The notes under the pieces were generated by a model, which worked only from the letters and a program-made list of their open reading frames with translations, was not told the origin of the DNA and ran no database searches. The translations under genes and the position numbers were made by a program. A stretch of 64,000 nucleotides of DNA. Source: JABJOE01 sp964344145. GTDB taxonomy: Bacteria > Patescibacteriota > Patescibacteriia > UBA9934. Location of the stretch: positions 39,416 to 103,415 of the forward strand of contig CAYFME010000001.1 of the NCBI GenBank assembly GCA_964344145.1, given 5' to 3'. Below, piece after piece: positions 15,702 to 25,078 of the stretch (its first letter is position 1; each line of letters starts with the position of its first letter).

Positions 15702-17820
15702 GGGACTATTCCCGAATACGAACTTTAACATCTTCCGTCGTGCAAACGGCTGCGACTCGTTCAAAAAGCCTCAAAATAGCTCTGCTATTCTTGCGTTTTT
15801 TGAACTTCGTCTCGCTCGCTTGCACTCGGAATCTGTCGAAAGCCGTACTCGGGAACAGTCCCCTAAACGCGTCTTATTCGTGATTGATCACGATGAGACG
15901 GTTCAGGATACGGTTTTTAAGAGCGCGGTGAGTAAGTTAGTGAGTGAGGCCCGACGTAGTGGGGTTGAGTCCCTGTCGGTTCTCTCGTTTTGTGATGGTC
16001 AGCAGGATGGGCTGCGGGCCTATTGTCAATCGCTGTGGCAGGAACCCATCGAGTGGCTTGATGCCGGCGAGCAGGTACAGGCCATCAGCGTGCAGGCGCA
16101 GCAGGCAATTTTGGACGGTGTGCATGCGCTGGGGCAGGCCATGATCTCGTGTATGGATGTTCGAGGTAGGGCGGGTGATCGAGAGCGTTGTGAGCGTGAT
16201 TGGCAGTATACAGAGTTAGCAGAAAAGAACAGTCCCGGGAGCCCGCTCTGGTGGCGTATGGTACGCATATTTGCCGTCCAAACGCTTTGTCGTGATCGTT
16301 CGTTTGATCAGCTCTTGTATCTTGGTCGGCGGGATGTTGGTTCTGTCATGCACCAGATCGCGCAGCAGGAGGGGATGGGATATAGCGCCCACACATACGG
16401 CAGGAGACGTATGGGCGTGATGGTGTCATTGATGCGTCGCGTTGTTGGCTTGCTGCAGCTCACGGTAGCCGCTGCCATGGCACGCGCGCTAACGTATCGG
16501 ACACCTCCGTCCGTCGGTGGTTTGCAGTTCTACACCTGGTTTCCGCGCATCTGGCATGAATCTCATCCACATGAGCAGGATCGATATCTTGGGAATTTGG
16601 TTGAACGATTACGAGCTGACGGCCACGTAGTTTGGTATATTGGTCGGCTCTTTGATCGACCGGATGGGGTACCGGTTCGCACGATGTGGAAACGGTTTTT
16701 GCGGGCACGACGTGACCAGGAACGTCTTGGACTGATCGTCCTTGAGCGCTCCATTTCGATGTACAGCGTGATACAAGCATGGTTGAATCTTAGATCGCTG
16801 AAATATGTTTGGCGTGCAATGTCCAATCCCGCGGTTGTGTCTTGCATGCAAGTAAACGGCCTCTCTTATCGTTCCCTCCTGTTGCCGCGTTTGGTGCGGT
16901 CTTTGTTGGTGCATGTCCCTCTGTTGAATGTTTTAGAAGCGGCAACGTTTCGACTAACGTGTGAACGTCGTCCACGTGTGGTGACGACGTATTGTTTCGA
17001 ATATATGTACGGTCGCGCGATCGTGGCGGGTGTGCACGGGGCGGCATCAACAACGAAAGTATTTGGACTGCAGCATGGGCCGATCAGTCCCATGAAATGG
17101 TTGTATTGGCAATTGGAAAGGGGCGTGCCAGGCGCTATGTGTCCCGATCACTATCTTTTGGATGGAGCGTATGCAAAACAGTTATTGGAGGAAGGGGGGG
17201 TTGATCCGGCGCGCATCTCCGTCAGCGGCGCCGTGCGTTTGGATGCGGTTTGGTCGCAGGCTCGCAAGAGTCATCCGCCCGCACTAATGAAAGGTCGGAT
17301 GCGTATTTTGGTTGCTCCCGGATTGCATGATACGGAGCTTGTTCTTGCCATGGTACGCGAGGCATTATTGAGCGTTGGTTCTTGGGAGATCGTCATTAAA
17401 TCGCATCCGAAAGTGTCGATTGATTTGGTCAATGAAATAGTTAGGTCATGGGGGACGGACTCAACCATGGCTTCTGTCCAGGTGGTGCGAGATGGGAGTC
17501 TGTATGAGTGGATTGAGTCGGCGGATGTGTTTGTGTCATCGTATTCATCAGCTGGCGTCGAGGCGATTGCCTTTGGGGTACCTGTTGTTTACATCCGTTC
17601 AGGATCCACACCGGATATGAGTGTCTTTTTCGATTGTGACCAAGTGCATATGGTGAGCACGCCGCCGGATCTGTACCACTCTGTCGCGAAGCTTATGCAA
17701 GATGCCGACGCGCATCATACGTATGTGCAGACCCTTTCTGCCTTGCTTGAACATCGATATGCGCATGTGCGGCATGGGGATGCGATGTCGCAATTACAAG
17801 CGGTGTATGCCAGAGCGTAA
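15694..17820 (+). CDS. GT-B-like surface carbohydrate biosynthesis protein with N-terminus encoded by a palindromic element
   Basis: 708 residues. The ATG at 15694 overlaps the previous stop, but residues about 3-57 are encoded entirely by a 164-bp inverted repeat (15701-15864). The family-like sequence begins after it at KRVLFVIDHDETV. The C-terminal half resembles capsule-type GT-B enzymes: VFGLQHGPISPMKWL, ILVAPGLHDTE, VIKSHPK, ADVFVSSYSSAGVEAI and FGVPVVYIRSGS. A hydrophobic patch near residue 250 may touch the membrane. Probably a glycosyltransferase of the operon. A start downstream of the element, such as GTG near 15880, cannot be excluded. Confidence 0.65.
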   Translation: MHKGLFPNTNFNIFRRANGCDSFKKPQNSSAILAFFELRLARLHSESVESRTREQSPKRVLFVIDHDETVQDTVFKSAVSKLVSEARRSGVESLSVLSFCDGQQDGLRAYCQSLWQEPIEWLDAGEQVQAISVQAQQAILDGVHALGQAMISCMDVRGRAGDRERCERDWQYTELAEKNSPGSPLWWRMVRIFAVQTLCRDRSFDQLLYLGRRDVGSVMHQIAQQEGMGYSAHTYGRRRMGVMVSLMRRVVGLLQLTVAAAMARALTYRTPPSVGGLQFYTWFPRIWHESHPHEQDRYLGNLVERLRADGHVVWYIGRLFDRPDGVPVRTMWKRFLRARRDQERLGLIVLERSISMYSVIQAWLNLRSLKYVWRAMSNPAVVSCMQVNGLSYRSLLLPRLVRSLLVHVPLLNVLEAATFRLTCERRPRVVTTYCFEYMYGRAIVAGVHGAASTTKVFGLQHGPISPMKWLYWQLERGVPGAMCPDHYLLDGAYAKQLLEEGGVDPARISVSGAVRLDAVWSQARKSHPPALMKGRMRILVAPGLHDTELVLAMVREALLSVGSWEIVIKSHPKVSIDLVNEIVRSWGTDSTMASVQVVRDGSLYEWIESADVFVSSYSSAGVEAIAFGVPVVYIRSGSTPDMSVFFDCDQVHMVSTPPDLYHSVAKLMQDADAHHTYVQTLSALLEHRYAHVRHGDAMSQLQAVYARA
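15701..15864. repeat. 164-bp fold-back (MITE-like) palindrome inside coding sequence
   Basis: The outer arms read AGGGACTATTCCCGAATACG on the left and, as reverse complement of the right end, AGGGGACTGTTCCCGAGTACG. Pairing continues imperfectly to a centre AATAGC-TCT-GCTATT at 15775-15789. It lies directly after the stop of the dehydrogenase gene and is read in frame by the next gene. Confidence 0.85.
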
Positions 17821-18907
17821 GACCATCTTGATCCCACTTGAGTCCATGAAGTTGGGCGGAGCGGAGCGAACGATGTTAAACATTGCGAATCATCTCCCTG
17901 CGGATCGGTGGCGTGTTGTTTTGGCGTTGTATCAAGAGTGTGGAGCGTACCTTCCAATAGTCCACTCGTCGGTTGAGCTGCGCGTCTTGCATTGTCGTCG
18001 ACCAGTGCAGGCGATCATGCCGCTTTCACGACTGATTGGGCGCGAGCAGCCGGATGTGGTGTTTTCTACATTGCTGTACAACAATGCGGCGGCCGTATTG
18101 GCGGCACGTGGCCGGGTGCCGACCGTTGTGCGGGAGAGTAATCATCAGACCGCTGCCGGTCGATCTTCCAGGTCGCTAAAGGAACGGATGGTGCGATATG
18201 CGTATCGACGCGCATCCCATGTGATCGCTCTGTCCGATGGCGTCTTACACGATTGTGTTGAGCGGTATGGTCTGCCAAAGAGCCAGATCAGTCGGATCTA
18301 TAATCCTATTGATCTGGAGATGATTGAAGAGATGGCCGACAGAGTGGAAGACCGTCTTTTGTCTCCTGGCGAGGATCTTGTTCATTTGCTGGCCGTTGGT
18401 CGGCTGGTTCCACAGAAAGGATTTGACTTGCTTCTTCAGGCGTGCGCCCTGCTTCCTTCGTCGCTGCCTTGGTGTCTTACGATTCTTGGAGAGGGGCCTA
18501 TGCGCGCTGCGTTGCACGAGCAAGCCGAGCGACTCGGTATTTCGGATCGTCTGCAGATGCCCGGATCGGTCAGCAATCCGTTTGCGACCATGAAGGCGGC
18601 TGATGTGTTTATTCTCAGTTCTCGTTGGGAGGGATTTGGCCATGTGATTGCGGAGGCCATGTCGTGTGGGGTGCCCGTTATCGCGACCCGATGTCCATCA
18701 GGACCGGATGAAATTATTACGACAGAGGTAGACGGGATATTGGTCGATCCTGGAGATATTTTCGAAATGGCGCGCGCAATTGAGCGCGTTGCCACGGATC
18801 GCGCGTTGGCTAGGCGTCTGACACAAGCGGCGAATACGTCCGTGCGGCGGTTCGCAGTGAAAGAAATTGTCGGCCAGTACGATGAGTTGTTTTCGAGATT
18901 TGTATGA
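17807..18907 (+). CDS. GT4-family glycosyltransferase
   Basis: 366 residues; ATG 17807 overlaps the previous stop by 14 nt. N-terminal LESMKLGGAERTMLNIA is the glycine-rich acceptor loop, LAVGRLVPQKGFDLLLQA near 205-222 starts the donor domain, and EGFGHVIAEAMSCGVPVIAT (about 285-304) is the E-x7-E nucleotide-sugar motif. A retaining glycosyltransferase working at the cytoplasmic face on a lipid-linked glycan. Overlaps the following GT4 gene by 4 nt. Donor and acceptor unknown. Confidence 0.9.
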   Translation: MPERKTILIPLESMKLGGAERTMLNIANHLPADRWRVVLALYQECGAYLPIVHSSVELRVLHCRRPVQAIMPLSRLIGREQPDVVFSTLLYNNAAAVLAARGRVPTVVRESNHQTAAGRSSRSLKERMVRYAYRRASHVIALSDGVLHDCVERYGLPKSQISRIYNPIDLEMIEEMADRVEDRLLSPGEDLVHLLAVGRLVPQKGFDLLLQACALLPSSLPWCLTILGEGPMRAALHEQAERLGISDRLQMPGSVSNPFATMKAADVFILSSRWEGFGHVIAEAMSCGVPVIATRCPSGPDEIITTEVDGILVDPGDIFEMARAIERVATDRALARRLTQAANTSVRRFAVKEIVGQYDELFSRFV

Positions 18908-20055
18908 GCAGTGATCTAAAGCGCATCGTCTTGGTGTTGCCGGAGTTGGACCGAGGAGGTCCGACGCTTGGGGCGTTGGCATTGACACGTGAATGGGTGG
19001 CTCAATCGCTGGATGTGCGTGTTGTGGTTCTTGGTCGCCAATCACATGCCAACACGCATATGCGTGAGCTGTTGGATCAAGTGGGGGTGCCGGTGGTTTT
19101 TTTGGAGGCTCCCGGTTGGGGACGGTTGCCGTTGGCCTTGATCCGTCTGCGAGCCTGCATCACGTCACAGCGCGTTGATGTTGTGATGAGCTTTGGTTTG
19201 CGCCCGGATCTCTTGAATGTGTGTATTCCCAAACGCGCCCTGCGCGTATCGTCTGTACGAGCGCTGCTTCGGAAGGAGTACACGTATCGCTTTGGCCCCT
19301 TGCTCGGGCACTTTTATGCTTTTGTCCATATTCGAGCTCTCAAAGCGCTCACTCATGTGATCGTGATGACGCAAGCCATGCGGCAGGAATTGGTCGCAGC
19401 CACGATCGATCCATCGCGCGTGACAAAGATACCCAATGCGGTTGACACGGCGTTTGTTCGTGCACGGGCGCTCCAGTCACCACAGGCGACCTTGCCTACC
19501 TCAGTGGCTGGTGGACTGGATGTGGCATTTGTCGGTAGCCTCATTCCAAGAAAACGTCCAGAGGATCTTGTCCATGCTATATCAAACCTGGTAAGACGTG
19601 ACTGCCGATCCGTGCGGCTCCATCTATTTGGTGATGGACCGCTGCGCGGGGCCATAGAGTCGATCATTCAGTCTGAGCATCTGGAACGTTATGTGCATCT
19701 TTATGGGTTTCGCAACGATCTCATTCCCCTGCTCGGATCGATGTCTGCTTGCGTTCTCCCTTCGGGATCTGAGGGGACGCCCAGAGCCATATTGGAAGCC
19801 ATGACGCTTGGAAAAACCTGCGTTGTTGCTGATTATCCAGGAGTGCATGACCTGATTGACAATGGCAGGACCGGTTGGGTATACCCTGTTGGAGATGTGA
19901 AGGCCCTTTCGGATATCCTCGAGCGCATTTATCATAACGGTCCATTGCCGCCCGAACCTATCCGGGAGCACATCGATAAGCGATTTGATTCCCCGGTCGT
20001 GGCAAAAGAGACACGACACCTTCTGCAAGATCTATGGCACAGACACGGCTTCTAA
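18904..20055 (+). CDS. GT4-family glycosyltransferase
   Basis: 383 residues. LPELDRGGPTLGALALT near the N-terminus, KIPNAVD near 180, VAFVGSLIPRKRPEDLVHA at about 207-225 and SEGTPRAILEAMTLGKTCVV (about 288-307) give the GT4 fold with its E-x7-E motif. A second retaining transferase acting one sugar after or before its neighbour. It shares only family-level similarity with the gene upstream, so the two likely have different specificities. Confidence 0.9.
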   Translation: MSSDLKRIVLVLPELDRGGPTLGALALTREWVAQSLDVRVVVLGRQSHANTHMRELLDQVGVPVVFLEAPGWGRLPLALIRLRACITSQRVDVVMSFGLRPDLLNVCIPKRALRVSSVRALLRKEYTYRFGPLLGHFYAFVHIRALKALTHVIVMTQAMRQELVAATIDPSRVTKIPNAVDTAFVRARALQSPQATLPTSVAGGLDVAFVGSLIPRKRPEDLVHAISNLVRRDCRSVRLHLFGDGPLRGAIESIIQSEHLERYVHLYGFRNDLIPLLGSMSACVLPSGSEGTPRAILEAMTLGKTCVVADYPGVHDLIDNGRTGWVYPVGDVKALSDILERIYHNGPLPPEPIREHIDKRFDSPVVAKETRHLLQDLWHRHGF

Positions 20056-21368
20056 CCGCTGATCTCACGACGCGCCGTATTTTAGGGTTCTTTATCCAGG
20101 CAAGCATTGCGTGGATCCTATTGACGGGCATCACGTTGGTCTCCAACTTTATTCAGGTGATCTATGCGTTTTCTAGCACCGGAACGAATTTCCTGATTAT
20201 GTTGGCGGTGACGGTTTTTTGTATCCTGGATCTTCGTGGGACATTTTCCGGAAGTAATCAGGCTGTCAAATGGGTGATGCTTGTGACGTTACCCCTTGTT
20301 GGCTTTTTGATGACTGAATCGTTTGTTGCGATGGGTTCTGGTATCGGGGTGAAAAGTACGTTGACAACATTGATGAACAGCATGGGCTTTATCATGATGC
20401 TCGTCACCGCGTTTTATTGGGCGGGTGGAGGAGTCAATCCATATCGTGGTCTGTTGTTTTTACTCAAGCCGTTCTTTGCGGTTGTTGGTTACATCGTGAT
20501 AACAGGCATCCTTGCGAGCGTATTGGTGTCGTCTGGAATGGTGGAACCGTCCGCGTGGCATCTGCCGCCAGAGATCACTCCGGCTGGAAAAAATGTATCC
20601 ATGCCGTTTTATTTGTCGCAGATTACGCTTGAATATGACGAGGCATTCCAGCTGTTTGGATTTCGGCTCATTCGTGTGGCTGGTCTGTCAAAAGAACCGT
20701 CACATGCGGCATTGCTGATCGCACCGGCCTTGTTCTTATTGGGCGTCTTGGCGATGAAGCGGCGATGGAGGAAGCGAGCGGTGATTGGGGCTGTTGTGCT
20801 TTTTTTACTGTTAACCGCGTCGGTGGCCAGCTGGATCGTTTTGTTTCTCTTGCTTCCGCTTGTCGCGTGGCGCTATCGGAGTCGCGCCTTGGCCGTTCTC
20901 TTTGTGTGCTTGGTGATCGTGGCATCGTTTCTCTTGCTTAAACCTGTCCGCGAGTACTTTGACGTTGAGCAATTTGAAACGAATATTGTTTCGCACAAGT
21001 TGTTTTACATCGGCAACAGAGGCGCCTTAACCGGTCGGTATGCCGACTATCTTTCGTCAGACAAGCTGATCGGTGTTGGCTTATTTGGGACGGTTGATCT
21101 TGGTCCAACGCACCCGCTTGCGGTGCGCGGGCTACTTTCCATTGGCGCCGAACATCTCCTTTACGCCCTGTTAGGACTGATTGCCCTCGGACTCATCCTC
21201 TCGTCAAAAGAACGTGCCTGCTTCGGATTCGCGCTTCTCTATTATATCCTCCATATGCAGAAGGACCCCCCGCACATGCTCGAGTTCCCTATTTTTACGT
21301 TTTTTATCGTGTTGGCGGGCATTGCCCTGCTGCGTTCACCATCATCCCATGCAACCTCTCTCACATAA
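20034..21368 (+). CDS. O-antigen polymerase/ligase-like membrane protein (Wzy/WaaL type)
   Basis: 444 residues with about ten hydrophobic segments spread over the length and a larger hydrophilic loop near 165-220, the layout of Wzy polymerases and WaaL-type ligases. FRLIRVAGLSKEPSHAALLI near 218-237 resembles the conserved Arg/Glu loop of such enzymes. It would polymerise or transfer lipid-linked repeat units on the outer membrane face. It overlaps the upstream GT4 gene by 22 nt. Sequence families here are weakly conserved, so the call rests on topology and context. Confidence 0.7.
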   Translation: MAQTRLLTADLTTRRILGFFIQASIAWILLTGITLVSNFIQVIYAFSSTGTNFLIMLAVTVFCILDLRGTFSGSNQAVKWVMLVTLPLVGFLMTESFVAMGSGIGVKSTLTTLMNSMGFIMMLVTAFYWAGGGVNPYRGLLFLLKPFFAVVGYIVITGILASVLVSSGMVEPSAWHLPPEITPAGKNVSMPFYLSQITLEYDEAFQLFGFRLIRVAGLSKEPSHAALLIAPALFLLGVLAMKRRWRKRAVIGAVVLFLLLTASVASWIVLFLLLPLVAWRYRSRALAVLFVCLVIVASFLLLKPVREYFDVEQFETNIVSHKLFYIGNRGALTGRYADYLSSDKLIGVGLFGTVDLGPTHPLAVRGLLSIGAEHLLYALLGLIALGLILSSKERACFGFALLYYILHMQKDPPHMLEFPIFTFFIVLAGIALLRSPSSHATSLT

Positions 21369-22380
21369 GCTCCCATTTGTTACGGTGATTGTGCCGTGTC
21401 GAAACGAGGCGAAATTTATTCGCGCCTGCTTAGAATCACTCCTAAAAAATACCTATCCATCTGATCGCATGGAGTTGTTGGTGATAGACGGCGAAAGCGA
21501 CGACGGGACTGTTGATATTGTGCGGACCGTGCAGGGCGAGTGGCCGGGGCGAGTGCAATTGATTCGTAACGAGAAACGGATCTTGGCCGCAGCATGGAAT
21601 CTTGGCATAACGCACGGATCCGGCGAGATCATCATGGGCCTGAATGCCCATGGAGTCTTTTGCCCAACCTACATTCAAACGTGTGTAACGGCACTAGAGC
21701 AGACCGGTGTGGATTACTGTGGCGGAATCATCCGTACCCATCCTCGGTCTCATGGGATCATCGCACGGTCCATTGCTCGTGTCCTTTCCAGTCCGTTTGG
21801 CGTTGGAGGATCTCGTTTTCGCACAGGGGTGCACGAGCCAGTGGAGACGGATACCGCGGCATTCGGAGGATATCGGCGGTCGGTGTTTGAGCGTTTTGGG
21901 ACGTATGATGAGCGGTTAACGCGCAGTCAAGATTTTGACTTTCATTTACGAATGAAGGCAGCCGGATGTCGGATCCTGCTTCATCCGGCGATGGTGTGCG
22001 ACTACTACGTGCGGACCAATCTCAGGCGTTTTTTAAAGGACTATGTGCGTAACGGCTATTGGGTGAGTTATCCGTTGCGATACAATCATCGGTTTTGGTC
22101 GTGGCGTCACCTTGTTCCGGCACTGTGCATGGGCGTGGGTCTGTTGATGTTTATGTTGGCCTTTTTTCTGCCACCGCTGTGGTGGGTATTGGCCGCTTGT
22201 GTGGTGGCGTATGTGGTGGCAAACATCGTTGCGTCGGCCGTGGAGGCGCTGCGCGCGCGCGAACCGTGGTTTCTCCTCACACTTCCTTGGCTCTACGCGC
22301 TGCTTCATACAACCTATGCCATTGGTACATTGGCAGGGTTGATTCATGCTGCGATTGGACGAATGTATGCATCGCGTTGA
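21349..22380 (+). CDS. GT2-family glycosyltransferase with C-terminal membrane segments
   Basis: 343 residues; ATG 21349 overlaps the polymerase gene by 20 nt. VTVIVPCRNEAKFIRACLES, LLVIDGESDDGTVDI, NLGITHGSGEIIMGLNAHG and FDFHLRMKAAG define an inverting GT-A fold like that of succinoglycan ExoA-type enzymes. Residues about 255-335 contain three hydrophobic segments that anchor it in the membrane. It probably extends a lipid-linked oligosaccharide. Confidence 0.85.
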   Translation: MQPLSHKLPFVTVIVPCRNEAKFIRACLESLLKNTYPSDRMELLVIDGESDDGTVDIVRTVQGEWPGRVQLIRNEKRILAAAWNLGITHGSGEIIMGLNAHGVFCPTYIQTCVTALEQTGVDYCGGIIRTHPRSHGIIARSIARVLSSPFGVGGSRFRTGVHEPVETDTAAFGGYRRSVFERFGTYDERLTRSQDFDFHLRMKAAGCRILLHPAMVCDYYVRTNLRRFLKDYVRNGYWVSYPLRYNHRFWSWRHLVPALCMGVGLLMFMLAFFLPPLWWVLAACVVAYVVANIVASAVEALRAREPWFLLTLPWLYALLHTTYAIGTLAGLIHAAIGRMYASR

Positions 22381-23653
22381 ACGCGCCGTATACGATCTGA
22401 TCAAGCGAAACCTTTTTGTGAAGGGATTGGTTCGATTTGTATACCAACATGTGGCCGTGATCCTTTCGTTCTCATGGCTGCGGAAAAAATGGGCGCACCA
22501 CCCCGTACGTTACTGGCCCGGTCACTTTTTTGGCTATTACGACATCTGTCCATGGTCATTTGATGATCGATATCTTTTGGCTCATGCGTATTCTGATAAG
22601 CGTGGTACGGGGTCTACGCAAGGGACCCTTCGCATTCGCTGTTTGGATGAGCAGACCGGTGTCGCCCGTGAACTCGGAAAAACCCGTGCTTGGAATTGGC
22701 AACAGGGATCGTTATTGCAGTGGGTGGGCGACACGCACAGCGTTGCTTTTAACGATTGTGAAAACGGCGCGTTTATCACACGGATGGTTGATCGAAGCGG
22801 CACGCCGATTCGAACCCTTCCATTTGCCAGTGCAGGATTGTCCCCTGATGGACGATACGCGGCCAGCTACAGCTTCACTAGACTGCAACGCGTGGCTCCC
22901 GGATATGCCTATCGCGGGGAGTTGACCTTGGCTGACCGGGAAGCGTGTCCAAAGGGCGATGGTCTTTTTGTGCATGACGTGCTCACCGGATCACGTGTGT
23001 GTCTGATCTCCCTGTATGAGCTATCGCAATACGCGCCGGAGGCGAGCATGCAGGAAGCCGTGCATTATGTAAACCATGTAACCTTTTCCCCATCGAGTGA
23101 CTCCCTTGTGTTTTTTCATCGTTGGCAGGTTCCAAATCGGGAGTGGACGCGCATGATCTCGTATCATATTCCCTCACGCCGATGGCACCTGTTTAAAACG
23201 GCGGGGATGCTCTCGCACGTTGCCTGGCAAGATGACACCCATGTGATGGCATGGGCGCGCTTGCCGAATGAATCGTCAGACGCCCAAGTGATCTTTGAAG
23301 ATGGGACAGATCGGATGCAGATCGTTGGTGAGAAGACGATCACCTCTGATGGGCATCCAACGTGGGGGCCTGATGGGACGTGGTTTCTTTCTGATACGTA
23401 TCCAAATAGGTCGCGTATGACGACCTTGTATCGTTTTGATCTTCCCTCTGGTCGCAACGAACTTGCGCGGCTGTATCATCCGTTTCGATTCAGCGGAGAC
23501 CAGCGTGTGGATCTCCACCCACGACTCAATAGGAGCGGAACACGAGCCTGTTTTGATGCGGTGGTAGACGGCTCCCGCGCTCTTTGTACCATGGACCTCA
23601 CACGCCCCGCCGATGCGTCGGATGAGTGTTGGCATTTGCGGTCTGTCGCGTAA
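22367..23653 (+). CDS. Beta-propeller (PD40/WD40-like) protein of the glycan cluster
   Basis: 428 residues from ATG 22367; an ATG at 22346 is also in frame. Repeated blade-like patterns occur: GLSPDGRYAASYS, VTFSPSSDSLVFFHRW, PTWGPDGTWFLSDTYP, DLHPRLNRSGTRACFDAV, typical of TolB/oligogalacturonate-lyase type propellers. No signal peptide; a hydrophobic stretch near 25-40 may anchor it. Similar propellers are encoded beside glycosyltransferases in other polysaccharide loci as I recall, where their role is unclear. Last gene of the operon. Confidence 0.6.
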   Translation: MHRVERAVYDLIKRNLFVKGLVRFVYQHVAVILSFSWLRKKWAHHPVRYWPGHFFGYYDICPWSFDDRYLLAHAYSDKRGTGSTQGTLRIRCLDEQTGVARELGKTRAWNWQQGSLLQWVGDTHSVAFNDCENGAFITRMVDRSGTPIRTLPFASAGLSPDGRYAASYSFTRLQRVAPGYAYRGELTLADREACPKGDGLFVHDVLTGSRVCLISLYELSQYAPEASMQEAVHYVNHVTFSPSSDSLVFFHRWQVPNREWTRMISYHIPSRRWHLFKTAGMLSHVAWQDDTHVMAWARLPNESSDAQVIFEDGTDRMQIVGEKTITSDGHPTWGPDGTWFLSDTYPNRSRMTTLYRFDLPSGRNELARLYHPFRFSGDQRVDLHPRLNRSGTRACFDAVVDGSRALCTMDLTRPADASDECWHLRSVA

Positions 23654-23660
23654 CCCAAAT

Positions 23661-23689
23661 TTGACTAATTTTTTCTCAAGCAACATAAT
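23661..23689 (+). promoter_or_regulatory. Promoter of the hicBA module
   Basis: TTGACT at 23661-23666, 17-nt spacer, CATAAT at 23684-23689. Start of transcription near 23696, leaving a short leader with AAGGT before ATG 23711. Confidence 0.75.
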
Positions 23690-23710
23690 GGAAACAAGGT
23701 AAAATAACGT

Positions 23711-23932
23711 ATGAGCAAAATAGATTTCAAAGTAGCCGTATGGAAAGAGGGAGACTACTACGTCTCGCGTTGTTTGGATGTTGAGGTGTCAAGCTTTGGG
23801 AAAACAAAAAAAGAAGCCCTTGCGATGCTTCAAGAAGCACTGGAACTCTATTTTGAAGACGCACCATTTCCAAACAAAAAGGATTTGATAAAAAGACCAG
23901 TTCTCGCTTCGGTCACGTTGCAACATGCCTAA
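23711..23932 (+). CDS. hicB: HicB-type antitoxin
   Basis: 73 residues. FKVAVWKEGDYYVSRCLDVEVSSFGKT is the partially degraded RNase-H-like fold of HicB, followed by EALAMLQEALELYFED. No C-terminal DNA-binding helix-turn-helix is present, so this is the short form. It binds and blocks the HicA RNase encoded next; its last 8 nt overlap hicA. The antitoxin-first order is one of the two known arrangements. Confidence 0.85.
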   Translation: MSKIDFKVAVWKEGDYYVSRCLDVEVSSFGKTKKEALAMLQEALELYFEDAPFPNKKDLIKRPVLASVTLQHA

Positions 23933-24149
23933 ACAATACTCCGTGAGACTTGTCATCAAAGTCCTTCTCAGTAAGGGCTTCTTTTTTGTTTCCCAAAAAG
24001 GATCTCATGCCAAATATCGGAAAATAGGGGACCCAACGAGGGTCGTCATTGTTCCAAAGCATGAAAAAGATTTGCGCTACGGAACTTTTAAGTCAATTTT
24101 GGAGCAGGCGAATTTAAAAGAAAGCGATTTTCGGGGCAAGAAAAAATAA
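23925..24149 (+). CDS. hicA: HicA-type mRNA interferase toxin
   Basis: 74 residues. VRLVIKVLLSKGFFFVSQKGSHAKYRK holds the catalytic His in the GSHxKY motif of the double-stranded-RNA-binding-like fold; VVIVPKHEKDLRYGTFKSIL and a basic C-terminus complete the HicA pattern. It cleaves translated mRNA when free of HicB. Length is typical for the family. Codon use is more AT-rich than in the glycan genes on both sides, in keeping with a mobile module. Confidence 0.85.
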   Translation: MPKQYSVRLVIKVLLSKGFFFVSQKGSHAKYRKIGDPTRVVIVPKHEKDLRYGTFKSILEQANLKESDFRGKKK

Positions 24150-24181
24150 GCAAACCTTCGCTATACCCCGGCGTCGTGGGG

Positions 24182-24210
24182 TTGAGGTTCTCATGGTGCC
24201 GTGATAATAT
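24182..24210 (+). promoter_or_regulatory. Promoter of the transketolase-glycan operon
   Basis: TTGAGG at 24182-24187, 17-nt spacer ending in TGA, TAATAT at 24205-24210. Transcription would start near 24217, 37 nt before the first gene. Confidence 0.65.
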
Positions 24211-24253
24211 ATCGACGCATAATTTCGGGGGATCATTGACGCGCTAGACTTGT

Positions 24254-25078
24254 ATGATTGACGCAGCTGCACTGGCTCTTCAGGCAAGGCAGGAGGTACT
24301 AAAAATGGTGAAACGGGCGCGCTCGGGTCACGTGGGAAGTAACTTTTCCGCCGCGGACATTTTAAGCACATTATATACGGATGTGTTAAATGTGCGGCCA
24401 ACGGATCCGGATTTTGAAGCACGCGACCGCTTTATTTTGAGCAAAGGGCATGGATGTGCCGTTGCGTATGCCGTTTTGGCTCTGCGCGGATTTTTTCCTA
24501 TGGAGCGTCTGACGACGTACTATTGTGACGGGGGGAAGTTGGCCGGCCACATGACCCATCGTGATGTGCCGGGCGTGGAGGTGTCGACGGGATCCCTTGG
24601 GCATGGTCTTCCTATTGGCGTGGGCATGGCATTGGCCGTGTCGCGCCAGGGTGCTTCTTGGCGGACCTTCGTGCTTATGTCCGACGGGGAGATGGATGAG
24701 GGGACAACGTGGGAAGCGGCGTTGTTTGCGGCGCACCACAAGCTCGAGGGGCTCGTGGTGATCGTTGACTATAATCACATCCAAAGTCTGACATGGGTGG
24801 AAGATACGCTCCGACTGGAGCCTCTTGCGGACAAATGGAGGGCATTTGGCTGGGATGTCGTGGAAATAGATGGGCATGACCACGGGGCGATTAGGGATGC
24901 GTGTCAGGATCGCACGCGCGGTGAGGGTCGACCAACGTGCATCCTAGCGCATACAACAAAGGGAAAGGGGGTTTCGTTTATGGAGAACAACAACCTTTGG
25001 CACTATCGTACGCCCGATGAGAATGAATATCCTCGAGCGTGTGAAGAATTAGGTATGAATGCAACACTCCCTCTATGA
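24254..25078 (+). CDS. Transketolase, N-terminal (TPP-binding) subunit
   Basis: 274 residues. VKRARSGHVGSNFSAADILS at about 18-37, SKGHGCAVAYA with a TPP-contacting His, STGSLGHGLPIGVGMA near 111-126 and the TPP/Mg motif SDGEMDEGTTWEAA (about 144-157) followed by VDYN. It is the first half of a split transketolase; the second half starts 4 nt inside its end. In the pentose pathway it moves two-carbon ketol units. Placement at the head of a glycan operon suggests a role in making a branched or higher sugar, as known for some split transketolases; this is inference. Confidence 0.85.
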   Translation: MIDAAALALQARQEVLKMVKRARSGHVGSNFSAADILSTLYTDVLNVRPTDPDFEARDRFILSKGHGCAVAYAVLALRGFFPMERLTTYYCDGGKLAGHMTHRDVPGVEVSTGSLGHGLPIGVGMALAVSRQGASWRTFVLMSDGEMDEGTTWEAALFAAHHKLEGLVVIVDYNHIQSLTWVEDTLRLEPLADKWRAFGWDVVEIDGHDHGAIRDACQDRTRGEGRPTCILAHTTKGKGVSFMENNNLWHYRTPDENEYPRACEELGMNATLPL

